Source: Plantactinospora sp039889035
GTDB lineage: Bacteria > Actinomycetota > Actinomycetes > Mycobacteriales > Micromonosporaceae
Direction: 5' to 3'
Assembly: GCA_039889035.1 (NCBI GenBank)
Contig: JBDQQY010000002.1
Coordinates: forward strand, 372,001-436,000
Length of the DNA stretch: 64,000 nucleotides
Of the stretch, positions 24,491 through 33,485 are shown piece after piece. Each line of letters starts with the position of its first letter. Position 1 is the first letter of the stretch. The notes beneath the pieces were generated by a model that was not told where the DNA came from, made no database searches, and worked only from the letters and a program-made list of their open reading frames with translations. The position numbers and the translations under genes were made by a program.

Positions 24491-27400
24491 GTGGTCATGC
24501 GTAGCAGCCCCCTACCAAGAATGAGTCGACGCGGTCGCGTCACGGTCGGCGTACTCCTCGGGGTGTTCCTGCTCCTCACCCTGCTGGGCTGGGGCGTGCA
24601 GGCGTGGACCGACTGGCTCTGGTTCGACGAGGTGCAGTACACCCGGGTCTTCAGCGGAGTGCTGGTCACCCGGATCCTGCTCTTCGTCGTGATCGGTCTG
24701 GCCATGGCGCTGTTGGTCGGCGGCAACATGTGGCTGGCCTACCGGCTGCGGCCGGTGCTCCGGCCGAATTCGCCGGAGCAGGTGACCCTGGAACGCTACC
24801 GCTCGGTGCTGGCGCCCCGGATCGGCACCTGGCTGGTCGCGATCGGGGTGATCGTCGGACTCTTCGCCGGTCTCTCCGCGCAGACCCGCTGGGGTCAGTG
24901 GATGCTGTTCCGCAACTCGCAGAGCTTCGGCATCGAGGATCCGGAATTCAAGATCGATATCGGGTTCTACGTCTTCCAGTTCCCGTTCCTGCGCTATCTG
25001 CTCGGCGTCGGCTTCACCGCCGTGGTGCTGGCCGTGATCGGCTCGCTGGCGATGCACTACATCTTCGGCGGGGTCCGGTTGCAGGGCGTCGGCGACCGGA
25101 TGACCAACGCCGCCCGGGCCCACCTGACCACGCTGGTCGCGGTCTTCGTACTGCTCAAGGCGCTGGCGTACGTGCTCGACCGGCGGGCGATGCTGCTGGA
25201 GTTCAACGAGGGCGTCAACCTGTACGGCGCCGGCTACGCCGACATCAACGCGCTGCTGCCGGCCAAGGAGATCCTGGCGTACATCTCGATCGTGGTCGCC
25301 GTCGCGATCATCATCTTCTCCAACGCCGTGATGCGGAACCTGGTCTGGCCCGGCATCTCGCTCGCCCTGCTCGGCATCTCGGCGGTGGCGATCGGCGGCA
25401 TCTACCCGTGGGCGGTGCAGACCTTCGAGGTCAAGCCGAGCGTCAAGGACAAGGAAGCCGCGTACATCGAGCGCAGCATCACGGCCACCCGGGACTCGTT
25501 CGGGCTCGCCAACACCGTGATGGCGCCGTACAACGCGGCGAACCTGAAGCCGCCGGAGGCGCTGGCCACCGACACCTCGGTGGTGCCGAACATCCGGCTG
25601 CTGGACCCGCAACTGGTCTCCGAGACCTACACCCAGCTTCAGCAGGTGCGCGGCTTCTACGACTTCGGCCCGAAGCTCGACATCGACCGTTACCAGGTCA
25701 ACGGCGAGACCCAGGACTACGTCGTCGGGATGCGGGAGATCAACTACCTGGAGCTGACCGACCAGCAGAGCAACTGGATCAACCGGCACACCGTCTTCAC
25801 CCACGGGTACGGCCTGGTCGGCGCGCCCGCCAACCAGGTGGTCTGCGGCGGGCAGCCGTACTTCGTCTCCGGCTTTCTCGGTGAGCGCGCCGAGGAAGCG
25901 TGCTCCTCGTCGACCGAGACGATCCCGGCCACCCAGCCGCGGATCTACTTCGGCGAGCAGATGGACGGCAGCGACTACGCGATCGTCGGGCAGACCGAGG
26001 GGAACAACCCGGTCGAGTTCGACCGGCCGACCGGCCGGGAGGGCGGCGAGCAGTACTACACCTACACCGGCTCGGGCGGGGTCGAGATCGGCTCGTTCGG
26101 GCGCCGGCTGCTCTACGCGATCAAGGAGCAGGAGCCGAACTTCGTGCTCTCCGGCGCGATCAACGACGCCTCCAAGCTGCTCTACGTCCGTAACCCCCGG
26201 GACCGGGTGGAGAAGGTCGCGCCGTTCCTCACCCTGGACGGCGACCCGTATCCGGCGGTGGTCGGCGGGCGGATCCAGTGGATCGTCGACGGCTACACCA
26301 CGGCGGCCACCTACCCGTACGCCGAGCAGGTGAACCTCCAGCAGGAGACCGCCGACGAGCTGACCGGGCTGGGCACCTTCGAACTCGCCCGGGAGAACGT
26401 CAACTACATCCGGAACTCGGTGAAGGCGACCGTCGACGCGTACGACGGCACGGTGAACCTCTACCAGTACGACGAGACCGACCCGGTGCTGAAGGCCTGG
26501 AACAAGGCGTTCGGCGGCGACCTGGTGAAGCCGAAGTCGGCGATCCCGGCCGACCTGGCGGCACACTTCCGCTACCCGGCCGACCTGTTCAAGGTGCAGC
26601 GCAACCTGCTGGCGAAGTTCCACGTCACGGACCCGTCCGAGTTCTTCTCCGGGCAGGACTTCTGGGAGGTGCCGAACGCGCCGGACGCGCCGGACTCCGG
26701 CGAGAAGCAGCCGCCGTACTACCTCTACACCCAGTTGCCGGGGCAGGAGGCGCCGCGCTTCCAGCTCACCTCGGCGGTCACCCCGGCCGGCCGGCAGAAC
26801 CTCGCCGCGCTGATCAGCGGGTCGTACCTGAACGGCCAGCCCCGGTTGGAGGTGCTGGAACTGCCCGACCAGACGGCGGTCTCCGGGCCGGTCCAGGTGC
26901 ACCAGAAGATGACCAACAACGCCAACATCCGGCAGGAACTCAACCTGCTCTCCTCGAACCAGGCCCAGGTGCAGTACGGCAACCTGCTCTCGCTGCCCTT
27001 CGGCGACGGCATGCTCTATGTCGAACCGGTCTACGTGAAGAGCAACCAGACGAACGCCTATCCGCTGCTGCAACGGGTGCTGATCTCGTACGGCGACGGC
27101 GGCCAGTACGTCGTACTGGCGAACAGCCTCGAAGAGGGCATCAAACAACTCGTCGAGCAGGGCAAGAAGGCCGCCCCGACGACGCCGACGCCGCCACCGA
27201 CCGACGGCGGCACGAACCCGACGCCCAGCCCGACGACACCACCGGCGGACACCAATCCGCAGCTCACTCCGGCACTGGCCGCCGCCGCGAGCAAGGTGCA
27301 GGCCGCGATCGTCGAGGTGAAGGCCGCCCAGACCGCCGGTGACTTCGAGCGGTACGGGCGCGCGTTGAAGGCGCTCGACGACGCGATGACCGAGTTCCAG

Positions 27401-27505
27401 AACGCCCAGCGGGCGGCGACCGGCAACCCGGCACCGGGCGGGTCTTCAGCCCCGGCGGCGAGCGGCGGTACACCCAGCCCGCCACCGGCGTCTCCGAGCG
27501 GCTGA
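24491..27505 (+). CDS. UPF0182 family large membrane protein
   Basis: 1004 residues. About seven membrane segments occupy the first 330 residues, then a large extracytoplasmic domain and a Pro/Thr/Ser-rich C-terminal tail (TPTPPPTDGGTNPTPSP). This is the UPF0182 (COG1615, Rv3193c-like) family, of unknown function and widespread in actinobacteria, always beside the PDZ protease gene. GTG 24491 has GGAG six bases upstream; ATG 24497 is the alternative. Confidence 0.92.
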   Translation: MVMRSSPLPRMSRRGRVTVGVLLGVFLLLTLLGWGVQAWTDWLWFDEVQYTRVFSGVLVTRILLFVVIGLAMALLVGGNMWLAYRLRPVLRPNSPEQVTLERYRSVLAPRIGTWLVAIGVIVGLFAGLSAQTRWGQWMLFRNSQSFGIEDPEFKIDIGFYVFQFPFLRYLLGVGFTAVVLAVIGSLAMHYIFGGVRLQGVGDRMTNAARAHLTTLVAVFVLLKALAYVLDRRAMLLEFNEGVNLYGAGYADINALLPAKEILAYISIVVAVAIIIFSNAVMRNLVWPGISLALLGISAVAIGGIYPWAVQTFEVKPSVKDKEAAYIERSITATRDSFGLANTVMAPYNAANLKPPEALATDTSVVPNIRLLDPQLVSETYTQLQQVRGFYDFGPKLDIDRYQVNGETQDYVVGMREINYLELTDQQSNWINRHTVFTHGYGLVGAPANQVVCGGQPYFVSGFLGERAEEACSSSTETIPATQPRIYFGEQMDGSDYAIVGQTEGNNPVEFDRPTGREGGEQYYTYTGSGGVEIGSFGRRLLYAIKEQEPNFVLSGAINDASKLLYVRNPRDRVEKVAPFLTLDGDPYPAVVGGRIQWIVDGYTTAATYPYAEQVNLQQETADELTGLGTFELARENVNYIRNSVKATVDAYDGTVNLYQYDETDPVLKAWNKAFGGDLVKPKSAIPADLAAHFRYPADLFKVQRNLLAKFHVTDPSEFFSGQDFWEVPNAPDAPDSGEKQPPYYLYTQLPGQEAPRFQLTSAVTPAGRQNLAALISGSYLNGQPRLEVLELPDQTAVSGPVQVHQKMTNNANIRQELNLLSSNQAQVQYGNLLSLPFGDGMLYVEPVYVKSNQTNAYPLLQRVLISYGDGGQYVVLANSLEEGIKQLVEQGKKAAPTTPTPPPTDGGTNPTPSPTTPPADTNPQLTPALAAAASKVQAAIVEVKAAQTAGDFERYGRALKALDDAMTEFQNAQRAATGNPAPGGSSAPAASGGTPSPPPASPSG

Positions 27506-27610
27506 CCAGGTCGTACGCGGCTTCCCGGCGGCGACGGAATGGTCGCCGCCGGGTAGTTCGCCCCCTGTTTTGCGGGGCGTGGGCGGTGTGCGCTAGTGTT
27601 AACGAGCCGA

Positions 27611-27687
27611 CGCGGGGTGGAGCAGCTCGGTAGCTCGCTGGGCTCATAACCCAGAGGTCGCAGGTTCAAATCCTGTCCCCGCTACCA
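27611..27687 (+). tRNA. Initiator tRNA-fMet(CAU), copy 1
   Basis: 77-base cloverleaf with encoded CCA. The anticodon loop is CTCATAA, and three G-C pairs (GGG/CCC) sit next to it. Position 1 C faces U72 without Watson-Crick pairing. These are the initiator tRNA hallmarks that prevent elongator use. Complementary reading frames over the gene are not proteins. Confidence 0.95.
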
Positions 27688-27697
27688 CAGAACCATC

Positions 27698-27740
27698 AGC
27701 AAGAACCCGGTCCTCAACTATGGGCCGGGTTCTTGCTTTT
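27698..27740 (+). terminator. Rho-independent terminator after tRNA copy 1
   Basis: Stem AGCAAGAACCCGG (27698..27710) with CCGGGTTCTTGCT (27725..27737) ending in TTTT. It ends the first tRNA transcript. Confidence 0.9.
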
Positions 27741-27864
27741 CCGAATGTTTCTTGCCCTCTCCGACGCGTGCTGCTCCGTGGATTGCGACACCTCTGAGGG
27801 CGGCGCCGACCGAGAGTTTTCAAGTTGGACTTGGGCGCCAGTTGGGCTAGGGTTCATCCGGCGA

Positions 27865-27941
27865 CGCGGGGTGGAGCAGCTCGGTAGCTCGCTGGGCTCA
27901 TAACCCAGAGGTCGCAGGTTCAAATCCTGTCCCCGCTACCA
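27865..27941 (+). tRNA. Initiator tRNA-fMet(CAU), copy 2
   Basis: Identical to copy 1 over all 77 bases, including the unpaired first base and the three G-C pairs beside the CAU anticodon. It has its own terminator. The 124 bases between the first terminator and this gene probably hold its own promoter. Confidence 0.95.
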
Positions 27942-27944
27942 GGA

Positions 27945-27978
27945 AAACGGCCCCTCGGAGATCTCCGAGGGGCCGTTT
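27945..27978. terminator. Terminator after tRNA copy 2
   Basis: Perfect 34-base palindrome with arms AAACGGCCCCTCGGAGA and its complement, ending in TTT. It can work in both directions, for the tRNA and for the opposing 28104..28370 transcript. Confidence 0.88.
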
Positions 27979-28103
27979 CGCGTACGGGTGTAACCAGAAA
28001 CGGCCAGTGCCTCGCCCAGGTGCGCGAGCCCGGGGTTGGCCGCCGCGGTCGACGTCGCCCGGCAGGACGGCCACCGTCGGCCGGGAAGATACCCGAGCTA
28101 TAG

Positions 28104-28370
28104 CTATTCCACCTCGCGGAGCAGTCGTTCGAGGGTGGCGACGCGGTCGCGGAGGTCGGCCAACTGGCCGGTGACGTTCTCGAGATGGCGTTCCGTTTTC
28201 TCCTGGTTGGCGACGGCCGTTTCGGCCAGCGTGCGGTACGCCTGTTCCCGGGCCAGGATCGCCCTGGCCCGCCAGGTGGCGAACGCCTGCCAGAGGACCA
28301 CCACCACCACGGTGGTCACCAGGGTGAAGATGCCGAGCACCAGCACCATCGTCCATGCGTCTGAGTCCAT
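28104..28370 (-). CDS. Small membrane protein with coiled coil
   Basis: 88 residues with one membrane segment (about 7-28) and a C-terminal amphipathic coiled coil (about 35-85, leucine heptads ending in LRDRVATLERLLREVE). Start overlaps the ArsR stop (TGATG), so it is translated with the regulator. It could be a membrane partner or sensor, but nothing in the sequence identifies it. Confidence 0.75.
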   Translation of the reverse strand: MDSDAWTMVLVLGIFTLVTTVVVVVLWQAFATWRARAILAREQAYRTLAETAVANQEKTERHLENVTGQLADLRDRVATLERLLREVE

Positions 28371-28738
28371 CAGCTCTCCCCCTTCGATCGACTTCGACCG
28401 GTCGGTTCGTCGTTGGTCGGTTCATCGGCTTCGACGGAGCGCACGGTCAGCGTGCGCACCGCCGCCGCCACGGCGATCGGGTCGAGGTGGATCGTGAACG
28501 GGGTCACCTCGTAGTACTTCATCGCCTTGCCCTCGGCGGAGACCTCGACCGTGGCCGACACCAGGCCGACCGCCTCCAGTCGGCGCAGGTGCACCTGGAG
28601 CAGCGGGCGGCTGATGCCGAGCTGCCGGGCAAGCTCACTGACGTAGAAGCGCCCGCCGAGGAGCGTCGCGATGATCCGAAGCCGATGCGGATTGGCCAGG
28701 GTCGCGAGTGTCTTCAGCAGGTCATCGCCCGTCAGCAC
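28370..28738 (-). CDS. ArsR-family winged-helix regulator
   Basis: 122 residues. The winged helix spans about 5-85 (LATLANPHRLRIIATLLGGRFYVSELARQLGISRPLLQVHLRRLEAVGLV). The usual Cys metal-sensor pair (ELCVC) is missing, so it is probably not a metal sensor. The C-terminus is disordered and charged. It is divergent from the 28894 membrane protein and ABC operon; a long inverted repeat lies between them. Confidence 0.88.
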   Translation of the reverse strand: MLTGDDLLKTLATLANPHRLRIIATLLGGRFYVSELARQLGISRPLLQVHLRRLEAVGLVSATVEVSAEGKAMKYYEVTPFTIHLDPIAVAAAVRTLTVRSVEADEPTNDEPTGRSRSKGES

Positions 28739-28755
28739 AGCGTTCCTTACCTAGG

Positions 28756-28844
28756 TTTGCACGTGCCAGGAGATTCTGGCGCGCTCCTGACCGTGGGTCA
28801 AGTCGTTGTCGATGTGGTTGACGATACTTCCTGGCATGTGCAAA
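28756..28844. promoter_or_regulatory. Paired inverted operator half-sites
   Basis: TTTGCACGTGCCAGGA (28756..28771) and TCCTGGCATGTGCAAA (28829..28844) are complementary in 15 of 16 positions and 57 bases apart, one near each divergent gene start. This is the layout expected if the ArsR protein loops or represses both promoters. A TTGACG hexamer at 28818..28823 may be the plus-strand -35 box. Confidence 0.6.
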
Positions 28845-28893
28845 AGTTAGTTTGCGCTTGCTAGTTCATCTTGACCGATAGTCGGGGGCTCTG

Positions 28894-29829
28894 ATGTTTC
28901 GATCCACGCGAGGAGGGCGGCCGCGCCGAGCGGCGACCCGAGCGGAGAGCGGCGCTGTCCGCGCGCCGGTTGGCCGCCCCCGGCAGGTGGTTCTGGTCCT
29001 CTGCGCCGCACTCACCCCGGTGGGTGCCGTCCTGGCCGGCTACCAGCCGGGTTCCGTCGCCCTCCGGTTGCTCGGCGTCGCGGTGTGGCTGGCGCTGGGC
29101 GCCGCCTCGGCCCGCTGGCTGCTGCGCCCGCGCGGCACCTCGTCCGGACCCCGGGAGATGTCGACCCGGGCCGCCGGGGCGCTGTTCCTGGGCGCGGCGC
29201 TCGCGTTCCTGCTCGGGACCAGCCTGGCGGTCGTCCTGGTCGCCGCGGTCGAGTTGGTCCTCACGATGTGGCTGCTCGCACACGCGGTACGACCGGCGTC
29301 CGCGCGGCTGCGAAAGGTCCTGCTGGCGGTCCATCTGGTCTGCACCGGTGCCTGGCTCGGCATCGGCGCCGTCATGGTCGCCCTCGCCCTTATCGGCGCG
29401 CGGACCGGTGACGAGCAGACCAGCGCCTCGGCGTACCGGTTCATGGAGATCTTCGACCAGACGGTGCTGCCAATGGGGAGCGTCAGCGGCACGTTGAGCG
29501 GGGTGTTCCTCGCGTTCGTCACCAAGTGGGGCGTGTTTCGGCACTACTGGGTGGTGGTGAAGCTCGTACTGGCCGTGGCGGTGTTCGCGGCCGCGTTCCT
29601 CTTCCTGCACGACGCCGTGGTCCGCGCCGCCGGGCACGGTGACGTCCCCACCAGCCTCGCCGTGCTGTTGATCGGGGGATTCCTGACCGCCTTTGCGGCG
29701 ATCGTGGCCGCCACGGTGATCTCGGTGTACAAGCCCTGGGGCCGGACCGGGCGGGGGCGCCGCGAGGCGGAGCGCCGGGCGGCCGGCGCGTGGGGCCGTG
29801 CGACCGCGACGACGGCGCAGGCCCAGTAG
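28894..29829 (+). CDS. DUF2269-like integral membrane protein
   Basis: 311 residues with about eight membrane segments from residue 30 on. The second half resembles DUF2269 proteins (VHLVCTGAWLGIGAVMVALALIG and GVFLAFVTKWGVFRHYWVVVKLVLAV). The N-terminus is long and basic. It is 71 bases upstream of an ABC ATPase gene and likely cotranscribed with it under the ArsR operator. Function is unknown. Confidence 0.75.
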   Translation: MFRSTRGGRPRRAATRAESGAVRAPVGRPRQVVLVLCAALTPVGAVLAGYQPGSVALRLLGVAVWLALGAASARWLLRPRGTSSGPREMSTRAAGALFLGAALAFLLGTSLAVVLVAAVELVLTMWLLAHAVRPASARLRKVLLAVHLVCTGAWLGIGAVMVALALIGARTGDEQTSASAYRFMEIFDQTVLPMGSVSGTLSGVFLAFVTKWGVFRHYWVVVKLVLAVAVFAAAFLFLHDAVVRAAGHGDVPTSLAVLLIGGFLTAFAAIVAATVISVYKPWGRTGRGRREAERRAAGAWGRATATTAQAQ

Positions 29830-29900
29830 GAAACGAGGCGGGGCTCACTGTCGATGATCCCGCCATCGACGATCGCAACATTCCGAAGAGAGGCTCACAC

Positions 29901-30686
29901 GTGATGACGAAACCGGCCAGCCCGCCTCGGGGGCTGCGGGCAACGGACCTGTCGCCGGCCGCCGCCCACGCGATCGGCCTGAGCAAGGTGTACGGCAGCG
30001 GTCCCGCCCGGGTAGTGGCGCTGGACACCGTCGACGTGGCGATCTCCGCTGGCCAGTTCACGGCCGTAATGGGCCCCTCCGGGTCGGGCAAGTCCACCCT
30101 GATGCACTGCCTCGCGGGCCTGGACCGCCCGTCCAGCGGCTCGGTCCAACTGGGAGATGCGGCCCTGGACACTCTCTCCGACGCGGCCCTGACCGACCTG
30201 CGCCGCCGCGAGATCGGTTTCGTGTTCCAATCGTTCAACTTGATCCCGACGCTCACCGCTGCGGAGAACATCATCCTGCCGCTGACCCTCGGCGGCCAGC
30301 GCCCCGACGGAGCCCTGCTGACGTCCATCGTGGCGGCGCTCGGCTTGGCCGATCGGCTCGGACACCGGCCGGCCGAGCTGTCGGGTGGACAGCAGCAGCG
30401 GGTGGCGCTGGCCCGGGCCCTGGTGACCCAGCCGCGGATCGTCTTCGCCGACGAGCCCACCGGGAGCCTGGACTCCCGCACCGGCGCCGAACTGCTGCGC
30501 TTGATGCGTCGGTCGGTAGACGAGTTCGGGCGGACCGTGGTGATGGTGACGCACGACCCCACTGCGGCGGCGATCGCCGACCGGGTGCTGTTCCTCGCCG
30601 ACGGTCGTCTGGTGGACGAACTGGTCGCGCCCAGCCTGGAATCGGTGCTGGAGCGACTGGCCGCGCTCGACCGGGGGCCGGTGTGA
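29901..30686 (+). CDS. ABC transporter ATPase, MacB/LolD type
   Basis: 261 residues. Walker A GPSGSGKST, Q-loop FVFQSFN, ABC signature LSGGQQQRVALARAL, Walker B IVFADEPTGSLDS and the His switch (VTHDP) are all present. The sequence matches the MacB/LolD/FtsE group that works with FtsX-type permeases, and such a permease follows immediately with a GTGA overlap. GTG 29901 has AGAGG eight bases upstream; ATG 29904 is the alternative. Confidence 0.92.
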   Translation: MMTKPASPPRGLRATDLSPAAAHAIGLSKVYGSGPARVVALDTVDVAISAGQFTAVMGPSGSGKSTLMHCLAGLDRPSSGSVQLGDAALDTLSDAALTDLRRREIGFVFQSFNLIPTLTAAENIILPLTLGGQRPDGALLTSIVAALGLADRLGHRPAELSGGQQQRVALARALVTQPRIVFADEPTGSLDSRTGAELLRLMRRSVDEFGRTVVMVTHDPTAAAIADRVLFLADGRLVDELVAPSLESVLERLAALDRGPV

Positions 30687-33202
30687 GCATGTGGCGGATG
30701 GGAATGCGCAACCTTCTCGCGCACCGAGGCAGGCTGGCCCTGACGTTCGCCACCGTCGTACTCAGCGTCGCGTTCGTCGCCGGCACCCTCTTCTTCGCGG
30801 ACAGCATCACTCCGGCGCCCGGTGCGATTCGCACCGACGTGGCCGTACTGGTGACTCCGGCCGGCGCGGACGACGACGGGGAGTACGACCCCGACCGAGC
30901 CCTGCTGCCGGAGCAGCAGCGGCAGCGGTTGGCCGCGCTGCCCGGGGTGGCCAGGGCCGACGGCATCGTCTACGGGTACGCGGCCGTGGTCGGCGCGGAC
31001 GGCAAGGTTGCCCGCCCGCCCGGCTTCGCCAACGATCTCATCGGAACCAACTGGACCGGGAGCCCCCGGCTGCGGTTGCTGGCCGGGCGCGCCCCCAGCG
31101 AGCCCGGCGAGATCGCAGTGGAAGAGGTGACCGCCCGCAACGGTGAACTGGCGCCGGGCACCTCGACCCGGACGCTGTACGGGGCCGGCACCGACGAGGT
31201 CAAGGTCGTCGGGGTCTTCTCGTACCATCCCGTCCTGCGGGACGGGCCGGGCCGGGCACCGGCACTCGCCTTCGACACCGCCACCGCGCAGCGGCTGCTC
31301 CAGGCGCCGGACACGTTCACCTCGGTGGAGCTCACCGCCGAGCCGGGGGTCACCTCCCGGCAACTGCGCGACACGGTGGCCGCGGCGCTGCCGGCAACGT
31401 TCACCGCACAGGACGGCGCCCTGCTCGCCGAACGGTCGCGGGAGCAGGAGGAGGGCGACGCCGCGACTGCGGCCCAGATCCTGCTCACCTTCACCCTGAT
31501 CGCACTGCTGGTGGGCACCACGCTGATCACCAACACCTTCACGATGCTGGTCGGGCAGCGTACCCGGCAGTTCGGCATGCTGCGCGCGGTCGGCGCCCGG
31601 CGTCGCCAGATCGAGGGGATGGTCGTCGCCGAGGCGGCCGGTGTCGGCGTCCTCGGCACCGCCGCCGGCCTGTTGATCGGGCTCGGTCTGGCCCTCCCGA
31701 TGATCGAATTCGCGGCCACCAGGGACGCGTTCCTCGGAGACACCCTGCGAGTCACGCCCGGTGCCGTACTGGCCAGCATGTTTGTCGGAATCGCGATCAC
31801 GATGCTGGCGGCCTGGCTGCCGGCCCGACGGGCCGCCGCCGCGCCCCCCGTGGTAGCACTCCAGGGCGACCTCGTCCTGGCGGTGAAGGCGCAGCGGGCG
31901 CGTACCGTCATCGGGTCGGTGCTGGCCATGACGGCCGCGCTGCTTCTGCTGTTGGCGCCGCTCGGCGACCAGCCACCGTTCACCGTTGCCGGCGGCGCCG
32001 GAGCGTTCGTCCTGCTCATCGCCGTCGTCATGCTCGCCGCGCAGTTCGCCCGTCCGCTGGTGCGGGCCATGGTCTCGCCGTTCCGGTCCCGCCCGCTGGC
32101 CCGGCTCGCCGCTGAGAACACGCTGCGCAACCCTCGCCGCACCGCGGCCACCATCTCCGCGCTGCTTGTCGGCGTGGCGCTGGCCACCGGGATCGCGGTC
32201 TTCGGGACCAGCGTCGCCCAAGCCGACCGGGCCGCCACCGAACGTACGCTCCGGGCCCCGTTCATCGCGGTCAACATCGGCGGCGGCGAGATCAGCAACG
32301 ACACAATGCAGCGGATCCGGGCGGTCCCGGGGGTCACCTTGGCCAGCCCGATCCGGCGGGACAGCGCCCGGAGCGACGGCGAGGGCATGTCGCTCGCGGC
32401 CGTCGACCCGGCCGCCCTCGGCCCCCTGCTGCACCTCGACCTCCGCTCGGGTACGCCGTCCGAACTGGCCCGCGGCGCGTTCGCGGCCGAGTCGCTGGCG
32501 GCGCAGCGCGGTTGGTCGCCGGGCGACGTGGTCCGGCTGTCGATCGGGGACCGGCCACAACCGGTGCAGGTCACCATCACCGACGTCTACTCGGACACCC
32601 CGCTGCTCGGCAACGGGCTGCTGGTGTCGGACGAGTTCGCCGACCGGCACTTCCGACGCCACAACGGCGGAACGCTGCTCATCGGCGCGGATACCGATGA
32701 GCAGCCGCTGCACCGGGAACTGACCACGGCGGTCGCGGACCGCCCGGATGTCCGCCTCTACACCGCCGACCGGTACCTCGGAGAGGAGGTCAGCCAACTG
32801 TCCGGGCTCGTCTCGATGTCAACCGCGCTGCTCGGCCTGTCGATGGTCATCGCCGTGCTCGGCATCGTCAACACCCTTGCGTTGTCGGTCCTGGAACGCA
32901 CCCGCGAGGTCGGCCTGCTCCGGGCCATCGGAATGCGGCGCAGGAAGGTCCGGGCCATGATCCGGATCGAGGCGGTGCTGATCGCGATGGTGGGTGGTGT
33001 GCTCGGGGTCGGGGTCGGGGCGATGATCGGCGCGATGTTCCAGCATGCCGTGGTCGGCCAGCCGATCCGCGAGACCGTCCTCCCCTGGCCGTCGATCGGC
33101 GGGCTGCTCCTGGCCATGGCCGTTGCCGGTGTGCTGGCGGCGGAGTGGCCGGCCCGCAACGCCGCCCGCACCGACATACTGACGGCGATCGGCACGCAGT
33201 AG
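30683..33202 (+). CDS. FtsX-like ABC permease
   Basis: 839 residues in the duplicated MacB/FtsX layout. A first transmembrane segment and an extracellular domain (about 15-250) come first. Three-span blocks lie near 268-390 (LLTFTLIALLVGTTLITNTF, with the VGARRRQIEGMVVAEA coupling motif) and near 725-835 (STALLGLSMVIAVLGIVNTLA, with the RAIGMRRRKVRAMI motif). A further pair of membrane segments lies mid-protein. It works with the ATPase encoded just upstream, probably exporting or extracting a lipophilic compound or lipoprotein; the substrate is unknown. Confidence 0.9.
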   Translation: MSMWRMGMRNLLAHRGRLALTFATVVLSVAFVAGTLFFADSITPAPGAIRTDVAVLVTPAGADDDGEYDPDRALLPEQQRQRLAALPGVARADGIVYGYAAVVGADGKVARPPGFANDLIGTNWTGSPRLRLLAGRAPSEPGEIAVEEVTARNGELAPGTSTRTLYGAGTDEVKVVGVFSYHPVLRDGPGRAPALAFDTATAQRLLQAPDTFTSVELTAEPGVTSRQLRDTVAAALPATFTAQDGALLAERSREQEEGDAATAAQILLTFTLIALLVGTTLITNTFTMLVGQRTRQFGMLRAVGARRRQIEGMVVAEAAGVGVLGTAAGLLIGLGLALPMIEFAATRDAFLGDTLRVTPGAVLASMFVGIAITMLAAWLPARRAAAAPPVVALQGDLVLAVKAQRARTVIGSVLAMTAALLLLLAPLGDQPPFTVAGGAGAFVLLIAVVMLAAQFARPLVRAMVSPFRSRPLARLAAENTLRNPRRTAATISALLVGVALATGIAVFGTSVAQADRAATERTLRAPFIAVNIGGGEISNDTMQRIRAVPGVTLASPIRRDSARSDGEGMSLAAVDPAALGPLLHLDLRSGTPSELARGAFAAESLAAQRGWSPGDVVRLSIGDRPQPVQVTITDVYSDTPLLGNGLLVSDEFADRHFRRHNGGTLLIGADTDEQPLHRELTTAVADRPDVRLYTADRYLGEEVSQLSGLVSMSTALLGLSMVIAVLGIVNTLALSVLERTREVGLLRAIGMRRRKVRAMIRIEAVLIAMVGGVLGVGVGAMIGAMFQHAVVGQPIRETVLPWPSIGGLLLAMAVAGVLAAEWPARNAARTDILTAIGTQ

Positions 33203-33289
33203 GGGCAAATTCGGACGGGGCTGGCCGGCGGGCCGGATGTGGAGGACGGCACTACCGCCACCGCCTCGACCCCCGGCGGCGCACCTGAA

Positions 33290-33331
33290 GGCCGGCACGG
33301 GGCCATCAGGCGGATGACGGCTGTGCCGGCC
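33290..33331. terminator. Hairpin downstream of the permease gene
   Basis: GGCCGGCAC (33290..33298) pairs with GTGCCGGCC (33323..33331) over a 24-base loop, in the 283-base gap before the sigma factor gene. No T-run follows, so its strength is uncertain. Confidence 0.4.
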
Positions 33332-33485
33332 GGACAGCAGTGGTGGCCCCCGGGCCGGGCCGGCCGGCGGAGTGCCGGGCTGGGCCGTACCGATCTCATG
33401 GCACTTGTCGTGCGGCTGGTAGTCGTCAGCCGAGAAGGCACGCTCGGCGCTGACGCCGGTTGCCGGCGTGCTTAACTGTTGGGCG

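Noticed and set aside
24512..27148. Very long frame antisense to the UPF0182 gene
   Set aside because: It is an open antisense frame caused by high GC; the product is Arg/Val/Asp-rich with no domain, and the plus-strand gene is clearly real.
27604..27923. Minus-strand frames over the two tRNA genes giving MNLRPLGYEPSELPSC proteins
   Set aside because: They are the reverse complement of the initiator tRNA genes; such frames are a frequent source of false hypothetical proteins.
29519..32797. Long frame antisense to the ABC permease genes
   Set aside because: Low-complexity basic composition and complete overlap with well-supported genes on the other strand.
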